Shown here one piece after another: positions 1 to 6,294 of a DNA stretch of 7,025 nucleotides. A program made the position numbers and the translations under genes. The notes below the pieces were generated by a model. The model saw only the letters and a list, made by a program, of their open reading frames with translations, was not told the DNA's origin and searched no databases. Position 1 is the first letter of the stretch, and the number at the start of each line of letters is the position of its first letter. The stretch spans positions 1 to 7,025 of the forward strand of contig JAEYTN010000487.1 in NCBI GenBank assembly GCA_023433985.1, given 5' to 3'. The stretch comes from Pseudomonadota bacterium (GTDB taxonomy: Bacteria; Pseudomonadota; Alphaproteobacteria; Rhizobiales; Devosiaceae).

Positions 1-114
1 GCCGTCGATCGCCTGATGCGCCTGATCGCCGCCGGCGACCAGCTGCCCGAGCCGCGCGTCACCCAGATCGACCCCGACCTCGTGGTCCGGGAATCCACCC
101 AACCGCAACGCTGA
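1..114 (+). CDS. LacI-family transcriptional regulator, C-terminal end (partial)
   Basis: Only the last 37 codons are in the window; the reading frame is open from base 1 and stops with TGA at 112-114. The tail contains RLMRLIAAGDQLPEPRV followed by DPDLVVREST. This is the usual ending of LacI/GalR repressors: the last effector-domain helix, a short proline-rich strand, then a 'P-x-LVVREST' terminus. LacI proteins bind operators through an N-terminal helix-turn-helix, and a sugar-like ligand controls binding through a periplasmic-binding-protein-like core. Both of those parts lie upstream of the window, so the ligand and target genes cannot be judged. The next gene starts about 80 bases later on the same strand and is unrelated in sequence. 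The family call rests on this short motif alone. Confidence 0.78.
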   Translation, partial: AVDRLMRLIAAGDQLPEPRVTQIDPDLVVRESTQPQR

Positions 115-142
115 TCGCGAGCGGGCAGCGCGCCTTCGCAAC

Positions 143-148
143 TATAAC
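143..148 (+). promoter_or_regulatory. Possible -10 element upstream of the small unknown gene
   Basis: TATAAC matches five of six bases of the sigma-70 -10 consensus. It sits in the only AT-rich patch (about 141-158) between the LacI-family gene and the next reading frame. No good -35 hexamer is present 16-18 bases upstream, where the sequence is G/C-rich, so a promoter here would be weak or activator-dependent. If used, transcription would begin near 155. That fits the ATG at 193 better than the TTG at 157, which would be almost leaderless. Confidence 0.25.
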
Positions 149-172
149 AAAGAATATTGCCTGTGCGGCCGA

Positions 173-187
173 AGACTTGCAAAGTCT
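173..187. repeat. Perfect inverted repeat AGACTT-GCA-AAGTCT
   Basis: Two perfect 6-base arms are separated by 3 bases and end 5 bases before the ATG at 193. In RNA this would fold into a small hairpin at the position where a ribosome-binding site would lie. In DNA it is a short dyad that could be an operator. No Shine-Dalgarno sequence is visible beside it. Short dyads arise by chance, so its function is an open question. Confidence 0.4.
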
Positions 188-192
188 CCCGC

Positions 193-522
193 ATGGCAGA
201 AGCCCCGGACGGCCCGAACAGCGCCCTGCGCCAGCAACTCGAACTGGTGGGTACCGCCTATGCCGACTGGGATGCCGAAGTCCGCCGCATCGTCATGGCG
301 GCCGATCGGGCCGAGACGAGTGGCGGCTACGTCGATGCCCAGAACCTCGTCCGCGCCGGCGAGATCGCCCAGGCGATCGACGCCGAACTCGCAGGGCTGG
401 GCGATATCTGCGTCGACCTCGCAGGCGAAGTCGCCGGTCAGATCGCCGGCGTTCGCGACCGGCTGATCGCGCTCCGCGACGCCGTTCGCGATGCGGCGCG
501 CCGGCTGCACGGGCGGACCTAG
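193..522 (+). CDS. Small helical protein of unknown function
   Basis: Codes for 109 residues from the ATG at 193, or 121 residues if the in-frame TTG at 157 is used. I prefer the ATG because the TTG would lie only a couple of bases after the likely transcription start, and the extra residues (PVRPKTCKVSR) look unlike the rest. I recognise no family. The protein is predicted to be almost entirely helical, soluble and rich in Ala, Asp, Glu and Arg, with no signal peptide or membrane segment. Residues about 50-105 carry regularly spaced small or hydrophobic residues flanked by charges (AGEIAQAIDAEL, AGEVAGQIAGVRDRL, ALRDAVRDAARRL). This suggests an amphipathic helical bundle or coiled coil, possibly dimeric. 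The opposite strand is also open here, but its protein is less convincing. A real gene is likely but not certain; the lack of a clear ribosome-binding site is a weakness. Confidence 0.55.
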   Translation: MAEAPDGPNSALRQQLELVGTAYADWDAEVRRIVMAADRAETSGGYVDAQNLVRAGEIAQAIDAELAGLGDICVDLAGEVAGQIAGVRDRLIALRDAVRDAARRLHGRT

Positions 523-626
523 GACGCACAAACGCGTAACAGGGCCCGCAGGGGGAACCCGTCGCCACCAATCCGGCGTTGTCTGAGGCCAGCCTCTCCG
601 CGATCGATTCCGAGGATACCATTTTC

Positions 627-917
627 ATGGCCGACAAGCTGACGCCCGAAGCCCGCGAAGCCGCCCTCACTCGCCTCAATGGATGGATCTACGATCCCGC
701 GGCGGATGCGATCAGCCACGACTTCAAGTTCACGGATTTCTCGGAGGCCTTCGCCTTCATCGCCCGGGTGGCGCTGGCAGCGCATGCCGCCGACCACCAC
801 CCGGAATGGAGCAACGTCTACAACAGGGTGCGGATCACGCTCTCCACTCACTCGGCGGGCGGACTCACCGAAAAGGACATGGCGCTGGCCGAAGCGATCG
901 ACCAGCTCCTCACCTGA
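627..917 (+). CDS. 4a-hydroxytetrahydrobiopterin dehydratase (pterin-4a-carbinolamine dehydratase)
   Basis: A 96-residue protein of the PCD/DCoH family, which is normally about 95-110 residues. The enzyme dehydrates the 4a-hydroxy-tetrahydropterin left by aromatic amino acid hydroxylases so that the cofactor can be recycled. It acts in the cytosol. The family pattern is clear: H57-H58-P59-E60-W61, then NVYNRV, H75 in [13 protein letters not shown], and D84. The paired histidines and later His form the active site in characterised members. The start is decided by GAGGA at 612-616, about ten bases before the ATG at 627; an in-frame TTG at 579 would add 16 poorly conserved residues and has no such site. 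No phenylalanine hydroxylase gene lies beside it in this window. It ends 36 bases from the end of the oppositely oriented oxidoreductase. Confidence 0.93.
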   Translation: MADKLTPEAREAALTRLNGWIYDPAADAISHDFKFTDFSEAFAFIARVALAAHAADHHPEWSNVYNRVRITLSTHSAGGLTEKDMALAEAIDQLLT

Positions 918-944
918 CCGGTTCGGGGAACCGGCGTCCGCCGG
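918..944. terminator. Overlapping hairpins between convergent genes, possible bidirectional terminator
   Basis: CCGGTT and AACCGG (918-923 and 929-934) form a perfect 6-bp stem with a 5-base loop. CCGGCG and CGCCGG (931-936 and 939-944) form a second 6-bp stem with a 2-base gap. The two share bases 931-934, so they exclude each other. They fill most of the 36-base gap between the convergent dehydratase and oxidoreductase genes, where a two-way terminator is expected. Neither strand has a following T-run, so this is not a classic intrinsic terminator. Confidence 0.45.
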
Positions 945-953
945 CCCCGGCTA

Positions 954-1829
954 TCAGGCGACCAGGGCGGCCTTGTTGGCGGCGAGGAAGTCGCGCAGCT
1001 TCTGCGGCTTTTCACCCCAAAGCTCCTCGACTGCATTGGTCACCATGCTGAGGGCACCCCGGCGGTAGCCGATCTCGAATGTGGTCAGGAACTCCGCGAC
1101 CTGCTGCGGCAGTCCCGCGGACACCATGCCGGCGGTGATTTCGGCGTCCGTCACGTCCACCACGTCGAGCGGCTTGCCTGTCACCTCGGTGACGATTGCC
1201 GCGATCTCGCGGATCGTCAGTGCTTCGGTGCCGGTGATGGTGAGCACGCGGCTGCCCGGCTGGTCCGCAAGCAGCGCCCCGGCCGCGGCGCGGGCGATAT
1301 CGGCGCGCGGCACATAGGAGATGCGCCCTTCACCGGCCGAGGTGAACCATTTTCCGCTCTTGAGCGCCTGCGGCAGCGACTGCAGCAGGTTCTCGGCGTA
1401 CCAGCTGGCGCGAAGGATGGTGTAGTCGAGCCCGCTCGCCTTGATCGCCTGTTCGGTGGGGTAGTGGTCCAACGCCATCGGAATGACGTTGCCCGGCTCG
1501 GGATGCGGCATCGAGGTATAGACGATGCGCTTCACCCCGGCGGCCTTGGCGGCCGCGACGGCGGCAAGGTGCTGGGCGCGGCGCGGCTCGCCCACGGCGT
1601 CGGTGGAAATGAGCAGCAGGCGGTCGCCCCCGGCCAGCGCGGCGGTGAAGCCGGCGGTGTCGGAGAAGTCGGCCTTGCGGATCTCGACGCCGGGGACCTG
1701 CAGCGTCTCGGGTTTTCGCGTCCCGGCAATGATCTTTCCCGCATAGCCGCGGGCGAGCAGCTGCTCAATGACGAGGCGCCCGAGCTTGCCGCCGGCGCCC
1801 GAGACGAACAGGGTGGGATAGGTGGTCAC
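954..1829 (-). CDS. QorB/NmrA-like NAD(P)H-dependent oxidoreductase (probable quinone reductase type 2)
   Basis: Codes for 291 residues, close to the usual 285-290 for the QorB (YtfG) group of atypical short-chain dehydrogenases. The N-terminal Rossmann fold has the nucleotide-binding loop SGAGGKLG at residues 10-17 and GTRKPE after strand 2, where NADP-preferring members carry an Arg. [37 protein letters not shown] matches the conserved middle of the family, and [19 protein letters not shown] matches the segment near the substrate pocket. E. coli QorB reduces quinones with NADPH; here the substrate is inferred. The start is GTG at 1829: GGAG lies eight bases upstream at 1841-1838, and that site overlaps, so rules out, the in-frame GTG at 1838. 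The gene is divergent from a HxlR-type regulator, the same pairing as E. coli ytfG-ytfH and Corynebacterium qor2-qorR. Repression by that neighbour is therefore likely. Confidence 0.87.
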   Translation of the reverse strand: MTTYPTLFVSGAGGKLGRLVIEQLLARGYAGKIIAGTRKPETLQVPGVEIRKADFSDTAGFTAALAGGDRLLLISTDAVGEPRRAQHLAAVAAAKAAGVKRIVYTSMPHPEPGNVIPMALDHYPTEQAIKASGLDYTILRASWYAENLLQSLPQALKSGKWFTSAGEGRISYVPRADIARAAAGALLADQPGSRVLTITGTEALTIREIAAIVTEVTGKPLDVVDVTDAEITAGMVSAGLPQQVAEFLTTFEIGYRRGALSMVTNAVEELWGEKPQKLRDFLAANKAALVA

Positions 1830-1847
1830 AATGTGCACTCCAGATAT

Positions 1848-1876
1848 TTGTCTCTTTTCGAGACCACGTATACATT
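1848..1876 (+). promoter_or_regulatory. Candidate sigma-70 promoter for the HxlR-type regulator
   Basis: TTGTCT (1848-1853) and TACATT (1871-1876) are separated by 17 bases and each match four of six consensus positions. Transcription would start near 1883, leaving a leader of about 60 bases before the ATG at 1946. The -10 element overlaps the GTATAC motif discussed as a possible operator, which would suit autorepression. Confidence 0.4.
1850..1864. repeat. Inverted repeat GTCTC-TTTTC-GAGAC
   Basis: Perfect 5-base arms are separated by 5 bases. On the minus strand this lies in the leader of the oxidoreductase mRNA, just upstream of its ribosome-binding site. On the plus strand it falls in and before the promoter spacer of the regulator gene. 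It could be a small hairpin or a protein-binding dyad; arms this short can occur by chance. Confidence 0.3.
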
Positions 1877-1899
1877 AGTAACCAGCTCCGCCGTCGCAA
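1872..1899 (-). promoter_or_regulatory. Weak candidate promoter for the QorB-like gene
   Basis: Read leftward, TTGCGA (1899-1894) and TAATGT (1877-1872) are separated by 16 bases. The -35 half is fair and the -10 half is poor, matching about three of six positions. Its -10 would lie back to back on the same base pairs as the -10 of the rightward promoter, so the two promoters would compete and one bound repressor could block both. Confidence 0.25.
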
Positions 1900-1905
1900 G
1901 ACGGC
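1890..1905 (+). promoter_or_regulatory. Leader hairpin with GCAA tetraloop
   Basis: GCCGTC, GCAA, GACGGC: a perfect 6-bp stem closed by a GNRA-type tetraloop, which is unusually stable for its size. It lies inside the 33-base spacer of the GTAACCAG/CTGGTTAC repeat, and would be near the 5' end of the regulator's mRNA if transcription starts near 1883. It may protect the 5' end of the mRNA. It also overlaps the predicted -35 element of the leftward gene. Confidence 0.4.
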
Positions 1906-1945
1906 AGTTTCGCCGCCACTGGTTACCTCGGAGGAACCACCTCGC

Positions 1946-2350
1946 ATGTCTGCCCACCCGTCAGTGCCGCCTGCCGCCCCGATCCGCCAGATGATGGCCA
2001 AATACGGCAATCCCGAACTCTGCCCGGTCCGCAACGTGCTCGACCAGCTGGGAGACAAGTGGAGCGTGCTCATCATCGGCGCGCTCGCCCACCGGCCCTA
2101 CCGCTTCGGGGAGCTCAAGCGCGAGATCGGCGATATCTCGCAGCGCATGCTGACCCAGACGCTGCGCGACCTACAGGCTGACGGACTCGTCGAGCGCGAG
2201 GTGTTCCCGACTACGCCGCCCAGCGTCGAGTACCGGCTGTCGCCCATTGGCCACAGCTTCCTTGTGCCGCTGTCGGTGATGGTGGACTGGGCGTTCGCGA
2301 ATTTCGGCGCGATCAAGCAGGCAAGGGCGGAGTTCGCGAAGGCGGCGTGA
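1946..2350 (+). CDS. HxlR-family winged-helix transcriptional regulator (QorR/YtfH-like)
   Basis: A 134-residue single-domain regulator, slightly longer than typical family members because of a Pro-rich N-terminus of about 18 residues. The HxlR hallmarks run in order: [22 protein letters not shown] (26-47), [31 protein letters not shown] (recognition helix and turn), then the wing with [20 protein letters not shown]. The protein has one cysteine, C26, at the position of the conserved N-terminal cysteine. That residue is the redox/electrophile sensor in characterised relatives such as QorR and YodB. A role as a quinone- or oxidant-responsive repressor of the divergent oxidoreductase gene, and of itself, is inferred from this and from the gene arrangement. 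The ATG at 1946 is supported by GGAGG at 1930-1934. The exporter gene starts 65 bases downstream on the same strand and might be co-transcribed. Confidence 0.93.
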   Translation: MSAHPSVPPAAPIRQMMAKYGNPELCPVRNVLDQLGDKWSVLIIGALAHRPYRFGELKREIGDISQRMLTQTLRDLQADGLVEREVFPTTPPSVEYRLSPIGHSFLVPLSVMVDWAFANFGAIKQARAEFAKAA

Positions 2351-2415
2351 GGCGCCGTCTGGCTTGTGGTATCGACCAAACTCGGTCATGAGAGGCCGCA
2401 ACCGAAAGCCCTCCC

Positions 2416-3336
2416 GTGCCGAACCCCCTTACCGACCGCCGCGTCGTTGTCGCCGTTGCGCTTGTCTGCTGCTTCCTGTGGGGCAGCGCCGTCCCGGGCG
2501 TGAAGATCGGTTATGCACTCTTCGCCATCGCGCCCAGCGACACGCCGTCGCTGATGCTGTTTGCGGGAGTCCGCTTCTTCCTTGCGGGACTGCTGCTGCT
2601 CGGCTGGTCAGCGGCCAGGCGCAGGCCGGTCATGCCCGCTCCGCGCCGGCTCGGACAGCTCCTCTTGCTGGGGCTCATCAGCACGGCCGGACAGTACCTG
2701 TTCTACTATATCGGGCTTGCGCACTCGACCGGGGTGAAGGTGTCGATCACCACCTCCACCAGCACGTTCTTCTCGGTGCTGCTCGCGCATTTCCTCTACG
2801 CCAACGACAAGCTGACGCCGCGCCGCATGCTCGGCTGCCTGCTCGGCTTCGTGGGGGTGGTGCTGGTGAACCTCGCCGCGAGCGGACTCGATCTCCATGT
2901 CAGCCTGCTCGGCGAAGGCTTCATCGTGATTGCGGCGCTGCTGTTTTCCATCGCCGGCGTCTACGGCAAGGGCCTTTCGGCCGACATGGACCCGGGGCTG
3001 ATGACGGGCTGGCAACTGCTGCTGGGCGGGTCCGTGCTGGCGCTCGCGGGGATCCTGACCGGCGGGCATCTCGGCGCGGTCGGCCCCGAGGCGGCGTTGC
3101 TGCTCGCCTACCTCGCCGCGCTGTCGGCAGCGGCGTTCGCGCTCTGGAGCGTGCTGCTGAAGCACAACCCCGTCGGGTCGATCGCCATCTTCAACTGCGC
3201 CATCCCGATCTTCGGCGTGCTGCTTGCGGGGCTGTTCCTCGGCGAAAGCGTGCTCGAGTGGAAGAATGTCGCGGCACTGGTGCTGGTGAGCGCCGGAATC
3301 TGGCTGGTGACCGGCTCGGCCCGCAAGGCGGCCTAG
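2416..3336 (+). CDS. EamA/DMT-superfamily inner-membrane transporter
   Basis: A 306-residue protein, the standard length for EamA-type drug/metabolite transporters. About ten hydrophobic segments can be read, near residues 10-35, 45-65, 80-102, 110-128, 138-156, 165-185, 195-214, 226-248, 254-275 and 284-301. They form two five-helix halves, as in the duplicated EamA fold. Family features include FLWGSAVPGVKIG in helix 1, and GVLLAGLFLGESVLEWKNVAALVLVSAGIWL at the end, the usual 'FLGE...G..LI..G' repeat. Such proteins usually export amino acids or other small metabolites; the substrate cannot be read from sequence. The start is GTG at 2416: no other start lies between the upstream in-frame stop (2389-2391) and helix 1. 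No good ribosome-binding site precedes it. Its TAG stop lies in CTAG at 3333-3336, overlapping the stop of cysA on the other strand. Confidence 0.9.
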   Translation: MPNPLTDRRVVVAVALVCCFLWGSAVPGVKIGYALFAIAPSDTPSLMLFAGVRFFLAGLLLLGWSAARRRPVMPAPRRLGQLLLLGLISTAGQYLFYYIGLAHSTGVKVSITTSTSTFFSVLLAHFLYANDKLTPRRMLGCLLGFVGVVLVNLAASGLDLHVSLLGEGFIVIAALLFSIAGVYGKGLSADMDPGLMTGWQLLLGGSVLALAGILTGGHLGAVGPEAALLLAYLAALSAAAFALWSVLLKHNPVGSIAIFNCAIPIFGVLLAGLFLGESVLEWKNVAALVLVSAGIWLVTGSARKAA

Positions 3337-4376
3337 GCGCCGGCGCCCGCGAACACCCGCCACCGCTTGGGCCGAAACGCGATCCGCGTGCGCTCGCCTG
3401 CCGGATGGTCGAAGGGCAGATCGATCTCGATGCGTTCGGGATAACCGCCGACTTCGAGCTCGACGCGCCGTGTGCCGCCGACGCGCCGCGAGGCGGCGAC
3501 CACGCCGGCCAGCGCTGCGCCGTCATCCACCAGCTCCACGTCGTGCGGGCGGAAGAACAGCTTCGCCTCGCCGGCCGCATCGTGCGGGGCGGGAAGTCCG
3601 ATGGCGCGGCCGCCGACCCACAGCTCATGGTTCTCGACCGTGACCGGCAGCGAGCTCGACTCGCCGATGAAGCCGAAGACGAAGGGATTCGAGGGGCGGT
3701 CATAGACCTCGTCGGGCGAACCGACCTGCTCGATCTTGCCCTGGCTCATCACCACCAGACGGTCGGCGAGTTCCAGCGCCTCCTCCTGGTCATGGGTGAC
3801 GAAAACGGTCGTGTGGCCGGTGCGGTCGTGGATCTCGCGCAGCCACTTGCGCAGCTCCTTGCGCACCTGGGCGTCCAGCGCGCCGAAGGGCTCGTCGAGC
3901 AGCAGTACGGCCGGCTCGATGGCGAGGGCGCGGGCGAGCGCCACGCGCTGCCGCTGGCCGCCCGAGAGCTGTTGCGGGAAGCGTTTCTCGAGCCCCGAGA
4001 GCTGCACCAGGTCGAGCAGCTCCAGCGCCCGGCGCCGAATCTCGGCGTTGGGGGGACGGGTGGCACGCGGACGCACCTTCAGCCCGAACATGATGTTGTC
4101 GAGCACCGTCATGTTGCGGAACAGCGCATAAGCCTGGAACACGAACCCGACATTGCGCTCCTGCACCGTCTTATAGGACGCGTCCTCCTCGCCGAAGAAG
4201 ATGCGGCCCGCGGTCGGCGTCTCGAGCCCGGCGATCAGGCGCAGCAGCGTGGTCTTGCCCGATCCGGACGGCCCCAGCAGCGCAATCAGCTCGCCCGAAT
4301 GGATGTCGAGCGACACTTCCTTGAGCGCCGGATAGCGCGAGAATTCCTTGCGGATGGATTGAACGGAGATGTCCAA
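3333..4376 (-). CDS. cysA: Sulfate/thiosulfate ABC transporter ATP-binding protein CysA
   Basis: A 347-residue ATPase that powers sulfate import through CysT-CysW at the cytoplasmic face of the membrane. All ABC motifs are present: Walker A GPSGSGKTT (35-43), Q-loop FQAYALFRNMTV (from 80), signature LSGGQRQR (137-144), Walker B VLLLDEP (157-163, catalytic E162), GALDAQVRKELRKWLR, and switch H195 in VFVTHDQEEA. The YALFRNMTV and GALDAQVRKELRKWLR wording is typical of CysA rather than other importers. The C-terminal part (about 235-347) is a CysA-type regulatory/TOBE region, with FFRPHDVEL. The start is TTG at 4376: MDISVQSIRKEF aligns with family N-termini, GGGG lies eight bases upstream, and no ATG or GTG lies between there and the in-frame stop at 4407-4409. 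This is the last gene of the operon, 30 bases after cysW. The Q-loop has Ala where E. coli CysA has His (FQHYALF). Confidence 0.96.
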   Translation of the reverse strand: MDISVQSIRKEFSRYPALKEVSLDIHSGELIALLGPSGSGKTTLLRLIAGLETPTAGRIFFGEEDASYKTVQERNVGFVFQAYALFRNMTVLDNIMFGLKVRPRATRPPNAEIRRRALELLDLVQLSGLEKRFPQQLSGGQRQRVALARALAIEPAVLLLDEPFGALDAQVRKELRKWLREIHDRTGHTTVFVTHDQEEALELADRLVVMSQGKIEQVGSPDEVYDRPSNPFVFGFIGESSSLPVTVENHELWVGGRAIGLPAPHDAAGEAKLFFRPHDVELVDDGAALAGVVAASRRVGGTRRVELEVGGYPERIEIDLPFDHPAGERTRIAFRPKRWRVFAGAGA

Positions 4377-4406
4377 GCGTCTTGCCCCAGTCAGTTCATC
4401 GACGGC

Positions 4407-5306
4407 CTAGTGCCGCCGGTTGCCCGCGAGCTCGTCGCCGAAGCGGAACTCGAGGATGGTCTTGAAGATCAGCGTCAGCAGCGCCAGGAAGGCGAGCAGC
4501 GACGCCACGGCGAAGGCGGCGGTGAAGTTGTACTCGTTGTAGAGGATTTCGATGTCGAGCGGCATCGTCGTGGTCTTGCCGCGAATATGGCCCGATACTA
4601 CGCTCACCGCGCCGAACTCGCCCATGGCGCGGGCGTTGCAGAGCAGCACGCCGTAGAGCAGGCCCCACTTGATGTTCGGCAGCGTCACCCGCCAGAAGGT
4701 CTGCCAGCCGGTGGCGCCCAACGAGATCGCCGCCTCCTCGTCGCCCGTCCCCTGGTCCTGCATCAGCGGAATCAGTTCGCGGGCGATGAAGGGGAAGGTG
4801 ACGAAGATCGTCGCCAGCACTATGCCGGGCACGGCGAAGATGATCTCGATGTTATTCGCCCGCAGGAAGGGACCGAGCCAGCCCTGTGCGCCGAACAGCA
4901 GCACGTAGACCATGCCCGAGACCACCGGCGACACCGAGAAAGGCAGGTCGATCAGCGTGATCAGAAAGCTCTTGCCCCAGAACTCGTACTTCGCCACGGC
5001 CCAGGCCGCGGCGACGCCAAAGACGAGGTTGAGCGGCACGGAAATCGCCGCCACCGTCAGCGTCAGCTGGATCGCCGCCACCGACTGCCGGTCCGAGAAG
5101 GACTCGAAATAAGTGTCGAGACCGCGTTTCAGGGCTTCGACGAACACGATCACCAGCGGCAGCACGACGATCAGCGCCATGAACACGATGGCGATGCCGA
5201 TCAGGGTCCACTTGATCCAGGGCCGCTCGGTCGTGGGCCGGGCGTGCTTGTAGGCGGGCTCAGGCGGCCGGCGGCTGTCATAAACCGCTACGTCCTGCTC
5301 ATACAT
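4407..5306 (-). CDS. cysW: Sulfate ABC transporter permease CysW
   Basis: A 299-residue inner-membrane permease that pairs with CysT to form the sulfate channel. After a hydrophilic N-terminus of about 30 residues, membrane segments run near 32-58, 78-105, 112-138, 154-176, 214-236 and 262-284. The CysW stretches [21 protein letters not shown] and [22 protein letters not shown] are clear. The cytoplasmic EAA loop that docks on CysA is [21 protein letters not shown] (190-210). [31 protein letters not shown] is the characteristic CysW segment, and its phrase 'YNEY' separates it from CysT. The ATG at 5306 overlaps the end of cysT by eight bases. GGAGG lies seven bases upstream, inside cysT, so translational coupling is likely. 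Confidence 0.95.
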   Translation of the reverse strand: MYEQDVAVYDSRRPPEPAYKHARPTTERPWIKWTLIGIAIVFMALIVVLPLVIVFVEALKRGLDTYFESFSDRQSVAAIQLTLTVAAISVPLNLVFGVAAAWAVAKYEFWGKSFLITLIDLPFSVSPVVSGMVYVLLFGAQGWLGPFLRANNIEIIFAVPGIVLATIFVTFPFIARELIPLMQDQGTGDEEAAISLGATGWQTFWRVTLPNIKWGLLYGVLLCNARAMGEFGAVSVVSGHIRGKTTTMPLDIEILYNEYNFTAAFAVASLLAFLALLTLIFKTILEFRFGDELAGNRRH

Positions 5307-6294
5307 CGCCGAACCTCCGCCGGCTCCAGGCCTGAATCAAGTTGATCACCAACAGCATGGCGAAGGCGATGACCAGCATGATGCCGGCGATCACCGAAGC
5401 CCCGGCCTGGTCGAATTCCTCGAGCTTGATGACAATCAACAGCGGCGCTATCTCCGAGATATTGGGCAGGTTGCCGGCAATGAAGATCACCGAGCCGTAC
5501 TCGCCCACCGCACGGGCGAAGGCGAGGGCGAAGCCGGTGAGGATGGCCGGGGTCAGCCGCGGCAGGATCACCCGGGAAATGGTCTGCCAGCGATTGGCGC
5601 CGAGGGTGGCGGCAGCTTCCTCGAGCTCCTGCTCGAACTCCTCGAGCACCGGCTGCACCGTGCGCACCATGAAGGGCAGGCCGATGAAGATGAGCGCGAT
5701 CACGATGCCGGAGGGGGTGTAGGCGATCTTCCAGCTCAGCTGCAGCTCGTTGAGCCCGAAGGGCAGCCAGGTCTGGGCCGCGATCCACTGGTTCAGGGCG
5801 CCGTTGGGCGAAAAGATCGAACCGATCCAGCCCTTGGGCGCATAGAGGGTCGAGAGCGCAATGCCGGCCACGGCGGTGGGCAGGGCAAAGGGCAGGTCGA
5901 CGATGGCGTCGAGCAGCCGGCGGCCCGGAAACTTGTAGCGGACCAGCACCCAGGCGACGATCAGTCCGAACACCACGTTCACGCAGGCGGCGGTCAGCGA
6001 GGAGCCAAAACTCACCTCGAGCGCCTTGAGCGTTCGTGGCGCCGTGGCGATGGCGACGATCTTTTCGATCGGGGTGGTCGCGGCCTTGAGGAAGAGCGCG
6101 AGCACCGGGATCAGCACGATGAGGCTGAGATAGGTCAGCGTGTAGCCCAGCGTCAGCCCGAATCCCGGGATGACGCTGGGCTTGGCGAAGCTCCACCCCG
6201 TCCGGCGGCGGGCGGGGCGAGCGATGGGGGTGGTGGCGGCCGCAGAAGCAGCCGCGCTCGAAGCGTTACTGTGCAGGGGTGTAGACCTGGTCAA
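5299..6294 (-). CDS. cysT: Sulfate ABC transporter permease CysT (CysU)
   Basis: Second membrane subunit of the sulfate importer. The conserved region begins [31 protein letters not shown] and has about six membrane segments. It includes [19 protein letters not shown], the EAA loop [21 protein letters not shown] (225-245 from the chosen start), and [25 protein letters not shown], all typical of CysT. The start is unclear. No ATG, GTG or TTG in this frame lies between the sbp stop (6268-6266) and the conserved core. I chose TTG at 6294, which has GGGGA 11 bases upstream and overlaps sbp by 29 bases, giving 331 residues. CTG at 6276, or ATG at 6357 or 6360 deep in sbp, are alternatives. The first 36 or so residues after TTG are Ser/Ala/Thr- then Arg-rich and unlike the rest. 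The end overlaps cysW by eight bases. Confidence 0.92.
   Translation of the reverse strand: MTRSTPLHSNASSAAASAAATTPIARPARRRTGWSFAKPSVIPGFGLTLGYTLTYLSLIVLIPVLALFLKAATTPIEKIVAIATAPRTLKALEVSFGSSLTAACVNVVFGLIVAWVLVRYKFPGRRLLDAIVDLPFALPTAVAGIALSTLYAPKGWIGSIFSPNGALNQWIAAQTWLPFGLNELQLSWKIAYTPSGIVIALIFIGLPFMVRTVQPVLEEFEQELEEAAATLGANRWQTISRVILPRLTPAILTGFALAFARAVGEYGSVIFIAGNLPNISEIAPLLIVIKLEEFDQAGASVIAGIMLVIAFAMLLVINLIQAWSRRRFGDV

Larger units (their letters stand above)
1868..1926. promoter_or_regulatory. Candidate operator region for the HxlR-type regulator
   Basis: GTAACCAG (1878-1885) and CTGGTTAC (1919-1926) form a perfect 8-base inverted repeat with 33 bases between the arms. A related GTATAC (1868-1873) lies exactly ten bases upstream of the GTAACC of the left arm, that is, one helical turn away on the same face. 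The GTATAC and left-arm motifs cover the predicted -10 elements and start site of both divergent genes; the right arm is close to the regulator's ribosome-binding site. HxlR regulators are dimers that bind dyads between divergent genes. Which pair of motifs is the real site cannot be told from one sequence. Confidence 0.4.

Noticed and set aside
142..531. A 129-codon frame on the minus strand opposite the small unknown gene
   Set aside because: The plus-strand protein has a more natural, helical composition and fits the direction of its neighbours. The minus-strand protein has no ribosome-binding site or recognisable motif. I cannot fully exclude it.
1464..1994. A 176-codon plus-strand frame across the oxidoreductase and the control region
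   Set aside because: It lies antisense to a well-conserved oxidoreductase and runs into the start of the HxlR gene in a different frame; its translation has no family features.
2371..2390. Weak dyad GACC-AAACTC-GGTC between the HxlR gene and the exporter gene
   Set aside because: Arms of only four bases with no adjacent T-run or promoter hexamers; expected by chance in this composition.
2364..5345. A 993-codon open frame on the plus strand running across the exporter and antisense to cysA and cysW
   Set aside because: Its translation is low-complexity, rich in Arg, Gly, Gln, Glu and His, with no recognisable domain. It covers genes with intact conserved motifs in other frames. Long stop-free antisense frames are expected in GC-rich DNA with strong third-position bias.
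5288..6196. A 302-codon minus-strand frame overlapping cysT
   Set aside because: It is the +1 shadow of cysT: the cysT frame holds the EAA loop and membrane segments, while this one is Arg/Pro/His-rich with no membrane pattern.
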